A stretch of 18,805 nt of DNA from assembly GCA_964409535.1 (NCBI GenBank), contig CAYPDQ010000016.1, positions 1-18,805 of the forward strand, given 5' to 3'. Position 1 is the first letter of the stretch, and every line of letters begins with the position of its first letter. The stretch is from JBBUAX01 sp964409535 (GTDB taxonomy: Bacteria; Patescibacteriota; Minisyncoccia; UBA6257; 2-01-FULL-56-20). Under the pieces are notes generated by a model. The model saw nothing but the letters and a program-made list of their open reading frames with translations, ran no database searches and was not told the DNA's origin. The position numbers and the translations under genes are program-made. Below, in pieces: positions 1 through 5,884 of this stretch.

Positions 1-1
1 C

Positions 2-50
2 AAAAATTCCAAGGGCCCCAGGGATCAAAAGTTCAAAATCCCTAGGGCCC
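2..50 (-). terminator. Probable terminator of the hypothetical gene
   Basis: Reading the minus strand just after the stop codon of the gene at 60-680, an imperfect inverted repeat (13-25 with 38-50, one mismatch that can pair as G-U) can form a GC-rich hairpin. It is followed by a short T-rich tract (positions 6-2). This fits a Rho-independent terminator, although the loop is long (12 nt) and the T tract short. It could instead be one of the dispersed inverted repeats seen elsewhere in the window. Confidence 0.5.
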
Positions 51-59
51 AAGTTACTA

Positions 60-680
60 CTACTCGCGGGAGAGCAGGCACCAGCCGAACGCGTCGCCGA
101 CGCACCCCACCAAGCTGAGGCTCGCCTTGCGCTCCGCGCCGAACCACCACACGTTCGGCACGCCGCGGCTGCCCTCGAAGGACTTGGCGTCCGTCGCATG
201 GACCCACATCGGGTCCATCCGGAGTTCGGCGTTCAGGCCGGGCTTCTCCCGACCGACGGCGAATACGTCTCGGGCGGAGGTGCCCTTGAGCTGGTTCGCC
301 TTCCCCCAGACGAGGAACTGGTCGAGCGACCAGCCGGGCCGGTTCAGGAGGACGAAATCCTTGCGGATATCGCCCCGGCCGGAAGTCGGGTAAAGGTGAC
401 CGACCCGCCGGATGACGTAGTTCTCTGGCGTCTCGGGCCCGGCTGCCGTGAGCGCCTCCTTCCAGTCCTCGTCCTCGCGGACGAGGATGCCGGAGAGGAG
501 GTGGATGCGCCCGCCGTCCGGGACGAGGAGGCCGCCGTTCGCGTACCTCGTCTTCGCCTCGTCCAGCGCAGCGGCAAAGACGCCGCCGTCGATCCCGAAC
601 TGGAACTCATCTTTGGTGACGCCTTTGGCGTCCCCGATGTTGCGGACATGCTCCAGCTGGGCAGTCGTGATTCTGCTCAT
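60..680 (-). CDS. Hypothetical protein, 206 aa
   Basis: I do not recognise a named family. The start at 680 is preferred over 764 because a purine-rich Shine-Dalgarno-like stretch (AGAGGG) lies about 5 nt upstream, and the extra 28 residues of the longer frame fall in the promoter-proximal leader. The protein is soluble, with no signal peptide or membrane segment. The C-terminal 35 residues are rich in Trp, Gly, Ala and Cys (a VWWFGAERKASL stretch, then GDAFGWCLLSRE at the end). GC-rich codons make its composition richer in G+C than the neighbouring thrS. It is transcribed divergently from thrS, with its own promoter and a probable terminator. It may belong to an expanded Patescibacteria family, but that is only a recollection of similar tails. 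A function cannot be assigned. Confidence 0.7.
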   Translation of the reverse strand: MSRITTAQLEHVRNIGDAKGVTKDEFQFGIDGGVFAAALDEAKTRYANGGLLVPDGGRIHLLSGILVREDEDWKEALTAAGPETPENYVIRRVGHLYPTSGRGDIRKDFVLLNRPGWSLDQFLVWGKANQLKGTSARDVFAVGREKPGLNAELRMDPMWVHATDAKSFEGSRGVPNVWWFGAERKASLSLVGCVGDAFGWCLLSRE

Positions 681-768
681 AATTCCCTCTCTTTGTGATT
701 GCGCGCCAGTCAGCGCTCCAGCGCTATTGCCGGAGAACCGATAGCGAGCTATCTCAAGGTGCACGCAT

Positions 769-796
769 ATTATAGCATATATACATAAAAGCGCAA
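769..796 (-). promoter_or_regulatory. Promoter of the hypothetical gene
   Basis: On the minus strand there is a TATAAT -10 box (774-769) with an extended TGC in front. A TTGCGC -35-like box (796-791) lies 16 nt upstream. Transcription would start near 762, giving a leader of about 80 nt. The leader holds two small perfect inverted repeats, GATAGC-GA-GCTATC at 740-753 and AGCGCT-CC-AGCGCT near 713-726. Confidence 0.6.
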
Positions 797-802
797 GCCA
801 AG

Positions 803-830
803 TTGAGAAAGCCCATAAAATCTGTATAAT
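803..830 (+). promoter_or_regulatory. thrS promoter, near-leaderless
   Basis: A TTGAGA -35 box (803-808), a 16-nt spacer and a perfect TATAAT -10 box (825-830) precede the thrS ATG at 840. The expected transcription start is only 2-4 nt before the ATG, so the mRNA would be effectively leaderless. No Shine-Dalgarno sequence fits in the space. Confidence 0.7.
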
Positions 831-839
831 TCACTCATT

Positions 840-2666
840 ATGCCCGCTGGCAAGAAGGCCGCCAATAACCTGGACAACGTTCGACACTCCCTGGCTCATC
901 TTCTGGCCGCGGCGGTCCTTAAAAAATTCCCCGATACCAAGCTGGGCATCGGCCCGACCATAGAGAACGGTTTTTACTACGACTTTTTGTTCAAAAAACC
1001 GGTCTCCCCAGAAGTTCTCCCGGAACTGGAAAAAACGATGCGCGAGTTCGTCCGCGCGGAGCTTATCTTCAGGGGCAAAAAAGTGTTGCCAAACGAAGCA
1101 AGGAAAATGTTCAAAAATCAGCCATTCAAGCTGGACTTGATCAAAGAATTCGTTAAAGACAAAAAACCGCTCACGATCTACGAAACCCACTCTTCTAAAA
1201 CCTATAACCTAAAACCTAAAACCTATTTTGTTGATCTCTGCCACGGCGGCCACGTCAAAAACACCAAGGAGATAAACCCCGACGCCTTTAAGCTCACCCA
1301 TCTCGCCGGCGCCTACTGGCGCGGAAGCGAGAAAAACCCGCAGCTTACCCGCGTCTACGGCGTAGCCTTCAAGGATAAAAAGGAGCTGGACGAGTATCTG
1401 CGCCTACAGGAAGAAGCCAAACGCCGCGACCACCGCAAAATAGGCCAGGATTTGGACCTGTTCATATTCCGCGACGAAGTCGGCCCCGGCTTGCCGCTCT
1501 TCACCGAGAAAGGCGCGGCTGTCTTACGAGAGATGGAGCGTTTCATAACTGACGAGGAGATCAAGCGCGGCTACGTGCACGTGCGCACACCCGACCTCGC
1601 CCGGGTGAAACTCTACGAAATCTCCGGCCACTATCCCTATTACAAAGACACAATGTACCCCGTGATGCAGGTGGACGAGGATAAGCTCGTGCTCCGGCCG
1701 ATGACCTGCCCGCATCATTTCATGCTCTACAGCGCCAGGCCGCGGAGCTACAAGGAACTTCCGCTCAAGATTGCGGAGGTGGCAAAGCTCTACCGCTACG
1801 AAAAGTCCGGGGAGTTGACGGGGCTCATGCGGGTGCGCAGCTTCTGCCTCGCGGACTCACACATCTTCTGCACCAAAGAACAGGCGGCAAAAGAGATAAA
1901 AAAGGTCATTGATCTCGTCGACTACGCGGTGGGCAAGCTGGGCTTCGTGAGGGGCAAAGATTATTTCTACCGCCTTTCTCTTGGCGACGCAAAGAACAAG
2001 AAAAAATACTACAACGACCCGGAAGGCTGGAGAGAAGGCGAAGCGGTCCTGCGCGGCGTTTTGAAATCCGTGAACGCGCCGTTTTACGAAGCCAAAAACG
2101 AAGCGGCTTTCTACGGTCCGAAAATAGACATCCAGATGAAAAACGTCTCCGGCAAGGAAGAGACCGCGTTCACCGTGCAGTACGACTTCTGTCTCCCCGC
2201 ACGTTTCAAGCTCACTTATATAAACTCCAAAGGCAAGGAAGAGCAGCCGGTGGTGGTGCACCGCTCTTCTATCGGCGCCTTGGAGCGGACAATGGCGCTT
2301 CTGATAGAAAAGTTCGCCGGCGCTTTCCCTTTGTGGCTTGCGCCGGTGCAAGCGAGGATTTTGCCGGTAAGCGATAAATTTTCCAAATACGCGGAAAAAG
2401 TCGCCGACGAAATGAAAGATGAGAATATCCGGGTGGAAATCGCCGACGCGAACGAAACTCTGGGCAAACGCATCCGGGAAACGGAACTGAAAAAAATCCC
2501 CTACATCCTCGTGGTCGGCGAAAAAGAAGAGAGAAACGGGAGCGTGAACGTGCGTCGGCGCGGCCCGTCCTTCGCTAAAGCTTCGGAGGGTAAACAGGAA
2601 GGAGAGATAAAATTGGATTCGCTCATTAAAGGTATCTTGGAGGAGATAAAATCCAGAGCTGCTTAG
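840..2666 (+). CDS. thrS: Threonyl-tRNA synthetase lacking the TGS domain
   Basis: Charges tRNA-Thr with threonine in the cytoplasm and edits mischarged Ser-tRNA. The 608-aa protein starts directly in the editing domain. Its HxxxH motif (HSLAH, about residue 26) and DLCHGGH (about residue 132) supply the editing site. The N-terminal TGS domain (about 60 aa) of the Escherichia coli enzyme is missing. The class II catalytic core follows, with the zinc ligands visible: Cys in MTCPHH, His in DSHIFC and His in VVVHRSS. Motif 3 is GALERTMALLIE. The C-terminal anticodon-binding domain begins around QARILPVSD. Two short segments look like in-frame repeat insertions: KTYNLKPKTY (about residues 119-129) in the editing domain and SFAKASEGK (about 577-585) near the C-terminus. 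The start at 840 is fixed by a -10 box 10 nt upstream. Confidence 0.95.
   Translation: MPAGKKAANNLDNVRHSLAHLLAAAVLKKFPDTKLGIGPTIENGFYYDFLFKKPVSPEVLPELEKTMREFVRAELIFRGKKVLPNEARKMFKNQPFKLDLIKEFVKDKKPLTIYETHSSKTYNLKPKTYFVDLCHGGHVKNTKEINPDAFKLTHLAGAYWRGSEKNPQLTRVYGVAFKDKKELDEYLRLQEEAKRRDHRKIGQDLDLFIFRDEVGPGLPLFTEKGAAVLREMERFITDEEIKRGYVHVRTPDLARVKLYEISGHYPYYKDTMYPVMQVDEDKLVLRPMTCPHHFMLYSARPRSYKELPLKIAEVAKLYRYEKSGELTGLMRVRSFCLADSHIFCTKEQAAKEIKKVIDLVDYAVGKLGFVRGKDYFYRLSLGDAKNKKKYYNDPEGWREGEAVLRGVLKSVNAPFYEAKNEAAFYGPKIDIQMKNVSGKEETAFTVQYDFCLPARFKLTYINSKGKEEQPVVVHRSSIGALERTMALLIEKFAGAFPLWLAPVQARILPVSDKFSKYAEKVADEMKDENIRVEIADANETLGKRIRETELKKIPYILVVGEKEERNGSVNVRRRGPSFAKASEGKQEGEIKLDSLIKGILEEIKSRAA
1195..1228 (+). 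repeat. In-frame CCTAAAA-type repeat in thrS
   Basis: Three near-tandem copies of an AACCTA(A/T)AA unit encode KTYNLKPKTY. They sit between the beta-strand residues TIYETHSS and the editing motif FVDLCHGG. As I know them, ordinary ThrRS sequences go almost directly from one to the other, so this looks like a low-complexity insertion. Confidence 0.5.
2569..2590 (+). repeat. In-frame palindromic element in thrS (SFAKASEGK)
   Basis: CCTTCG and CGGAGG can pair (one G-U) around a loop containing AAGCTT. The element reads in frame as SFAKASEGK inside the ThrRS C-terminal domain, after NVRRRGP. Peptides of this kind recur, in my recollection, in unrelated Parcubacteria proteins, which suggests a mobile or multiplying coding repeat. 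That comparison is from memory and was not searched. Confidence 0.45.
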
Positions 2667-2675
2667 AAATGTTGC

Positions 2676-2700
2676 GGGCTCCCTAAACTGCAGGGAGCCC
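2676..2700. terminator. Hairpin between thrS and the small-ORF pair
   Basis: A perfect 9-bp inverted repeat (GGGCTCCCT at 2676-2684, AGGGAGCCC at 2692-2700, 7-nt loop) lies 9 nt after the thrS stop and before the convergent small gene at 2713-2799. No T tract follows on either strand, so it may be a transcript end stabiliser rather than a classical terminator. A related repeat, GGGAGCCC-T-GGGCTCCC, occurs at 2816-2832. Confidence 0.45.
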
Positions 2701-2712
2701 ACCTCTCGCCCC

Positions 2713-2799
2713 TCACTTCTCGACCTCTCCGGCGAAAGCCCGGAAGCCCGGGCTTAGCCAGAAGATCGCAAGTGCGACAGCTGCGATTGCTTCTACCAT
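2713..2799 (-). CDS. Small hydrophobic protein, 28 aa
   Basis: A short gene with an excellent ribosome binding site: AAAGGAGGG (2813-2805) lies about 5 nt before the ATG at 2799. The peptide opens MVEAIAAVALAIFWLS, enough for one short membrane segment, and ends in a charged tail with GEVEK. It sits 32 nt downstream of a second small membrane-type gene on the same strand. The GGGAGCCC hairpin at 2816-2832 lies between them. No family is recognised. The strong Shine-Dalgarno sequence, rare in this window, is the main reason to believe it is translated. Confidence 0.5.
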   Translation of the reverse strand: MVEAIAAVALAIFWLSPGFRAFAGEVEK

Positions 2800-2831
2800 A
2801 CTCGCCCTCCTTTCCGGGAGCCCTGGGCTCC

Positions 2832-2966
2832 CTAATGTCCGAAGATGCTTGGCGGCCGGTTGCTGCCGTCCGCGCCGCGCTTCGCCCGCCAAGCGGCGAA
2901 AGCGCCGATAACGAGAACGGCGAGGCCTGCTCCGATCATCGCCCACTGTTCCGGCGTCATATTCAT
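2832..2966 (-). CDS. Small single-pass membrane protein, 42-44 aa
   Basis: The reading frame has one clear transmembrane helix (IGAGLAVLVIGAFAAW), followed by a basic patch (RAKR) and a polar tail (RPPSIFGH), the usual positive-inside layout with a cytoplasmic C-terminus. Two starts are possible. The ATG at 2966 is only about 2 nt from AAAGGGG, while the ATG at 2960 has the better spacing of about 8 nt. A TATAAT box on this strand (3001-2996) lies about 30 nt upstream and overlaps the -10 box of divergent miaA. It probably forms a two-gene unit with the 28-aa gene downstream. No function can be assigned. Confidence 0.55.
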   Translation of the reverse strand: MNMTPEQWAMIGAGLAVLVIGAFAAWRAKRGADGSNRPPSIFGH

Positions 2967-2991
2967 CACCCCTTTCCGGCGTCGGATTTGC

Positions 2992-3001
2992 TGGTATTAT
3001 A
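2992..3001. promoter_or_regulatory. Overlapping divergent -10 boxes, miaA and small-ORF pair
   Basis: The plus strand reads TGG-TATTAT (extended -10, 2992-3000), 11 nt before the miaA ATG at 3012, giving a leader of about 5 nt. The minus strand reads TATAAT (3001-2996), about 30 nt before the small membrane-protein start. The boxes overlap, so the two transcripts would exclude each other. No convincing -35 box was seen for either. Confidence 0.5.
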
Positions 3002-3011
3002 CAAGCACGCT

Positions 3012-3923
3012 ATGCGGGAAAAATCAAAAATTCTCGTTATATTGGGTCCGACCGCAAGTGGTAAGTCGGGCCTGGCCGTTGCGCTCGCAAAAAAATTTGA
3101 CGGCGAAGTCGTTTCCGCCGACTCCCGCCAAGTTTACCGCGGCCTGGACATCGGGACCGGGAAAATAACCAAGCGGGAAACGCGCGGGGTGCGGCATCAT
3201 CTTCTGGATGTCGCCTCGCCCAAGCGCGCTTTTACCGTAGCACAGTACCAGAAACTCGCCCGGCGGGCGTTAAGGAATATCCTTCGGCACGGCAAACTTC
3301 CCATTGTCTGCGGCGGCACCGGGCTCTACATTGACGCCCTACTCCACAACACCGCTTTTCCGGCCGTCCCACCAAACTTGAAACTGCGCCGGGAACTAGA
3401 AAAAGAATCTGCGGAAAAACTTTTCGCCCGCCTCCGGAAACTTGACCCGCGCCGGGCGGAAACGATAGACCGGCACAACAAGCGCCGCCTAATTCGCGCC
3501 CTGGAAATCGTGCTAACCACAGGCAAATCGATACCACGACATTCCAACATTCTGCAGAATGTTGGAATGTTTGAAACGTTGAAAATCGGCGTTGGGTTGC
3601 CAAAGGAAGAACTGCGGAAGAGAATTAATGCCCGCATACAAAATTGGCTTAGACACGGCTTGCTGCGGGAGGTGAAAAATCTGCGCAAAAGCGGCTTGAG
3701 CTGGAAACGTTTGGATGAATTGGGCCTGGAATATCGCTATCCCGCCTTATATCTCCAAGGAAAGATCAGCCGCGAAGAAATGATCCGCAAAATGGAGGTG
3801 GAAACCTGGCGCTACGCCAAGCGGCAGATGACCTGGTTCAAGCGAGATAAAGAAATAATATGGACTAAAAACAAGAAGGAGGCGATCTCGCTCGCCTCCA
3901 ACTTCCTCGCTGCCGGTCAGTAA
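3012..3923 (+). CDS. miaA: tRNA dimethylallyltransferase
   Basis: Adds a dimethylallyl group to A37 of tRNAs that read codons starting with U. The 303-aa protein has the P-loop GPTASGKS near residue 11, the DSRQVYRGLDIGTGK substrate motif, the HHLLDVASP segment, the GGTGLYIDALL motif, and the C-terminal LGLEYRYPALYLQG and KRQMTWFKRD motifs typical of MiaA. The ATG at 3012 is chosen because the P-loop starts ten residues later and an extended -10 box lies 11 nt upstream. The open frame continues upstream to 2772 but has no family similarity there. Between RALEIVLTTGKSI and LKIGVGLP, a 32-bp perfect palindrome adds residues RHSNILQNVGMF in frame. The gene converges on gatB with a gap of about 32 bp. 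Confidence 0.95.
   Translation: MREKSKILVILGPTASGKSGLAVALAKKFDGEVVSADSRQVYRGLDIGTGKITKRETRGVRHHLLDVASPKRAFTVAQYQKLARRALRNILRHGKLPIVCGGTGLYIDALLHNTAFPAVPPNLKLRRELEKESAEKLFARLRKLDPRRAETIDRHNKRRLIRALEIVLTTGKSIPRHSNILQNVGMFETLKIGVGLPKEELRKRINARIQNWLRHGLLREVKNLRKSGLSWKRLDELGLEYRYPALYLQGKISREEMIRKMEVETWRYAKRQMTWFKRDKEIIWTKNKKEAISLASNFLAAGQ
3539..3570 (+). repeat. Perfect 32-bp palindrome inside miaA
   Basis: ACATTCCAACATTCTG is followed directly by its exact reverse complement. It has no loop and reads in frame as part of RHSNILQNVGMFE. It lies at about residues 176-187, in a variable surface region between conserved MiaA motifs. Confidence 0.85.
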
Positions 3924-3955
3924 GGCAATTCTTCCTGAAAAGGCGTGTATCCCGA

Positions 3956-5455
3956 TTATAGCATTCTCTTCAAGATATCTTTCAACTGTTCCGGATTGCC
4001 GCGGCCTCTTAGCTTCTTCATCGCCTGCCCCATCAGGAACTGCATACTGGCCTCCTTGCCCTTCTTGTAATCCTCCGCCGCCATGGGGTTTTCCGCAACC
4101 ACCTCGCGCACCGCTTTTTCAACTTCGCCGGAGTCGGAAACCGTCTCCAGCCCTTCCGCCTGCATTACCACCTCTGGGTCTTCGCCAGAATCAAACATCT
4201 TCTTCAAGATGTCCTTGGCCTGGCGGCTGCCGATCTTGCCGTCCGCAATTAGGTCCACGAGGTGCGCCAGCCCCTCCGGTTTTACTTTTATACTCCCGAA
4301 GTCAATCCCGCTTGCGCCAACGAGGCCCAAGAGATCGCTCGTCAGATAATTGAAAAGTAAACTGATTCCGTCCCGGGCCTGCCCGCCATCGGCTGCGCCT
4401 TCAGGCGCTGGCAGGCGGGTCGCAAGCTCGCTCACCGCCGCTTCAAAGAAATCCGCCAGGCGCTTGTCGTGAATGACCAAGTCCGCCTTTTCCGCGGAGA
4501 GTCCGAATTCTCGCATAAACCTCTCCCGCTTCGCCTGCGGCAATTCCGGCAAGTGCCGCTTCAAGTCCTCCAGGTCAAAAACAACGTGCGGCTCAAAGGG
4601 TGGTAAGTCCGGCTCCGGAAAGTAGCGGTAATCGTGCGCCTCTTCTTTGCTCCTTTGGGACACGGTTTTTTGCTTATCCTCGTCCCAGCCGCGGGTCTCT
4701 TGCTCCACTTTCTTACCGGACTCTAAAACCTCCCTCTGTCTTTCTGTCTCATAGCCGATCGCGGCGGCGACCGCCTTGAAGGAGTTGATGTTCTTGAGTT
4801 CCACTTTGTTGCCCATATTCAAACTGACGTTCGCCTCCACCCGCATCTGGCCTTTTTCCATATCCGCGTCGGAGACGCCGAGATAGCGCAGCACCCGTTG
4901 GAGTTCCTTTGCGAACCGAAGCGCCTGCTCCACGCTCCTTATGTCCGGCTCGGTCACAAGTTCCATCAAAGGCGCGCCGGCGCGATTGAAGTCGACGAGC
5001 GTCCCGCTTTCGTCGCTTGTCCCCCACATACTCGTATGTGGGGGGTGCAGCAGCCGCCCCGCGTCCTCTTCCAAGTGGATTCGCCGGATGCGCACGCCGT
5101 GAATCCCCCCGCCCGTGACAATGGGTTGGTCGTACTGGGAGATTTGGTAACCCTTGGGCAGGTCGGGATAGAAGTAATTTTTGCGGTCAAACTTGCTAAC
5201 TTTGGCTATCTCCCCGCCCAGAGCCAGGCCCACCCGGACGACCGCCTCAACCGCCTGCTTGTTGATGGTTGGGAGCGTCCCGGGGTGTCCAAGGCAAACC
5301 GGGCAAGTGTTCTTGTTCGGCTCCTTTTCTTCCGGGTCGTTCAAGGAGTCGCAGAACATTTTGGTCCGCGTTTTCAAAATAGCGTGGATTTCCAGGCCAA
5401 TCGTAGGTTGGTAATTGCTCATAGAAGACGTAAGGGCCGGCAACTTGCCGCTCAT
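3956..5455 (-). CDS. gatB: Aspartyl/glutamyl-tRNA amidotransferase subunit B
   Basis: GatB is the kinase/tRNA-binding subunit of GatCAB, which converts Glu-tRNA-Gln and Asp-tRNA-Asn to the cognate amidated forms. The sequence shows IGLEIHAIL near the N-terminus, the CPVCLGHPGTLP zinc segment, DRKNYFYPDLPKGYQIS, FNRAGAPLMELVTEPDI, and HDYRYFPEPDLPP before the tail. The helical and YqeY-like tail domain (about residues 380-499) closes the protein. The start at 5455 overlaps the hicB-like stop as ATGA, suggesting translational coupling. The ATG at 5422 (MSNYQPTIGLEIH) matches the usual family start better, so the first 11 residues are uncertain. Residues about 346-359 (PAPEGAADGGQARDG) are a GC-rich palindromic insertion. 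No gatA or gatC is in the window. Confidence 0.95.
   Translation of the reverse strand: MSGKLPALTSSMSNYQPTIGLEIHAILKTRTKMFCDSLNDPEEKEPNKNTCPVCLGHPGTLPTINKQAVEAVVRVGLALGGEIAKVSKFDRKNYFYPDLPKGYQISQYDQPIVTGGGIHGVRIRRIHLEEDAGRLLHPPHTSMWGTSDESGTLVDFNRAGAPLMELVTEPDIRSVEQALRFAKELQRVLRYLGVSDADMEKGQMRVEANVSLNMGNKVELKNINSFKAVAAAIGYETERQREVLESGKKVEQETRGWDEDKQKTVSQRSKEEAHDYRYFPEPDLPPFEPHVVFDLEDLKRHLPELPQAKRERFMREFGLSAEKADLVIHDKRLADFFEAAVSELATRLPAPEGAADGGQARDGISLLFNYLTSDLLGLVGASGIDFGSIKVKPEGLAHLVDLIADGKIGSRQAKDILKKMFDSGEDPEVVMQAEGLETVSDSGEVEKAVREVVAENPMAAEDYKKGKEASMQFLMGQAMKKLRGRGNPEQLKDILKRML
4382..4419 (-). repeat. GC-rich palindromic insertion in gatB
   Basis: CCCGCC (4382-4387) pairs with GGCGGG (4414-4419). 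Inside it is a perfect GCGCC-TTCA-GGCGC hairpin (4395-4408). It encodes the Ala/Gly/Pro-rich peptide PAPEGAADGGQ between SELATR and ISLLFNYLT, where a linker between the catalytic core and tail is expected. Confidence 0.5.
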
Positions 5456-5700
5456 ACGCTAACCGTTTCCAGGCCGACGAACGCAGGTTCGTAGGCCAAG
5501 CGCTTTATTCGGCGGCGGTAATCCGAGTCAATCTTTGCCACCTCCAAACAAAGCAAAATAGCTTCCCGGACTCTCTTTCTCAACTCCTTGAGATTGCGGG
5601 CCTGGGTATGGCAACCAGGCAGGTTGGGCACGGACGCCGCAAAAAAGCCGTCTTCTCCTTGTTCAATAACGACCCTAAATTGCATTGGCATCTTGGACAT
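5452..5700 (-). CDS. HicB-like protein, solitary
   Basis: An 82-aa protein with the HicB-type partial RNase H fold: FRVVIEQGEDGFFAASVPNLPGC (beta strands) followed by the helix KELRKRVREAILLCLEVA. HicB proteins normally neutralise the HicA mRNA interferase, but no HicA is present on either side. The ATG at 5700 (MSKMPMQF) is chosen because a TGG-TATAGT extended -10 box ends 6 nt before it; the ATG at 5691 is also possible. The open frame continues upstream to 5742 without family similarity. Its stop overlaps the gatB start by ATGA, so the two genes are probably co-transcribed and coupled. It may be an orphan regulator or a housekeeping HicB-like protein rather than an antitoxin. Confidence 0.8.
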   Translation of the reverse strand: MSKMPMQFRVVIEQGEDGFFAASVPNLPGCHTQARNLKELRKRVREAILLCLEVAKIDSDYRRRIKRLAYEPAFVGLETVSV

Positions 5701-5706
5701 AAACCC

Positions 5707-5715
5707 ACTATACCA
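5707..5715 (-). promoter_or_regulatory. Extended -10 promoter of the hicB-like gene and gatB
   Basis: The minus strand reads TGG-TATAGT, ending 6 nt before the ATG at 5700. A transcript from here would be leaderless. No good -35 box is visible; the region upstream is a strong inverted repeat (5723-5777). Confidence 0.5.
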
Positions 5716-5722
5716 TAACCCT

Positions 5723-5777
5723 CTAACCCCGCGCCAGGACACCGCGAAGGGCGCGATGGTGCGGGGAAACGGGTTAG
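5723..5777. repeat. Compound inverted repeat between the DGR target and the hicB-like gene
   Basis: CTAACCC (5723-5729) pairs with GGGTTAG (5771-5777). An overlapping 9-bp pairing, CCCCGCGCC (5727-5735) with GGTGCGGGG (5758-5766), encloses a CGCG-AAGGG-CGCG hairpin. It lies upstream of the hicB-like promoter and downstream of the pilin-lectin gene. It could be a transcription boundary or an operator. No T tract is present. Confidence 0.5.
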
Positions 5778-5836
5778 TATTTTCCCGGCCGCAAACAAAG
5801 CGGCGCGAGAAGGATCAAGAACAGTAGTCATTTTGG

Positions 5837-5859
5837 CGCGGACTTGCGTCCGTGGACGC
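5837..5859 (-). other. Hairpin just downstream of the DGR variable region
   Basis: GCGTCC-GT-GGACGC (5846-5859) forms a hairpin or cruciform about 26 bp beyond the target stop codon. An alternative overlapping hairpin uses CGGAC (5839-5843) and GTCCG (5848-5852). Short hairpins just 3' of the variable region are known to stimulate retrohoming in the Bordetella phage BPP-1 DGR. The role here is inferred from position only. Confidence 0.4.
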
Positions 5860-5884
5860 TTCGTTCAGGCCAAGCAGGTGATGA

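Noticed and set aside
1857..2702. A 281-codon minus-strand frame opposite thrS
   Set aside because: It lacks any family signature and lies fully antisense to the conserved ThrRS catalytic and anticodon domains.
5580..5831. An 83-codon minus-strand frame starting downstream of the DGR target, considered as a possible small DGR accessory gene
   Set aside because: It has no helical Avd-like character and most of it overlaps the hicB-like gene in another frame.
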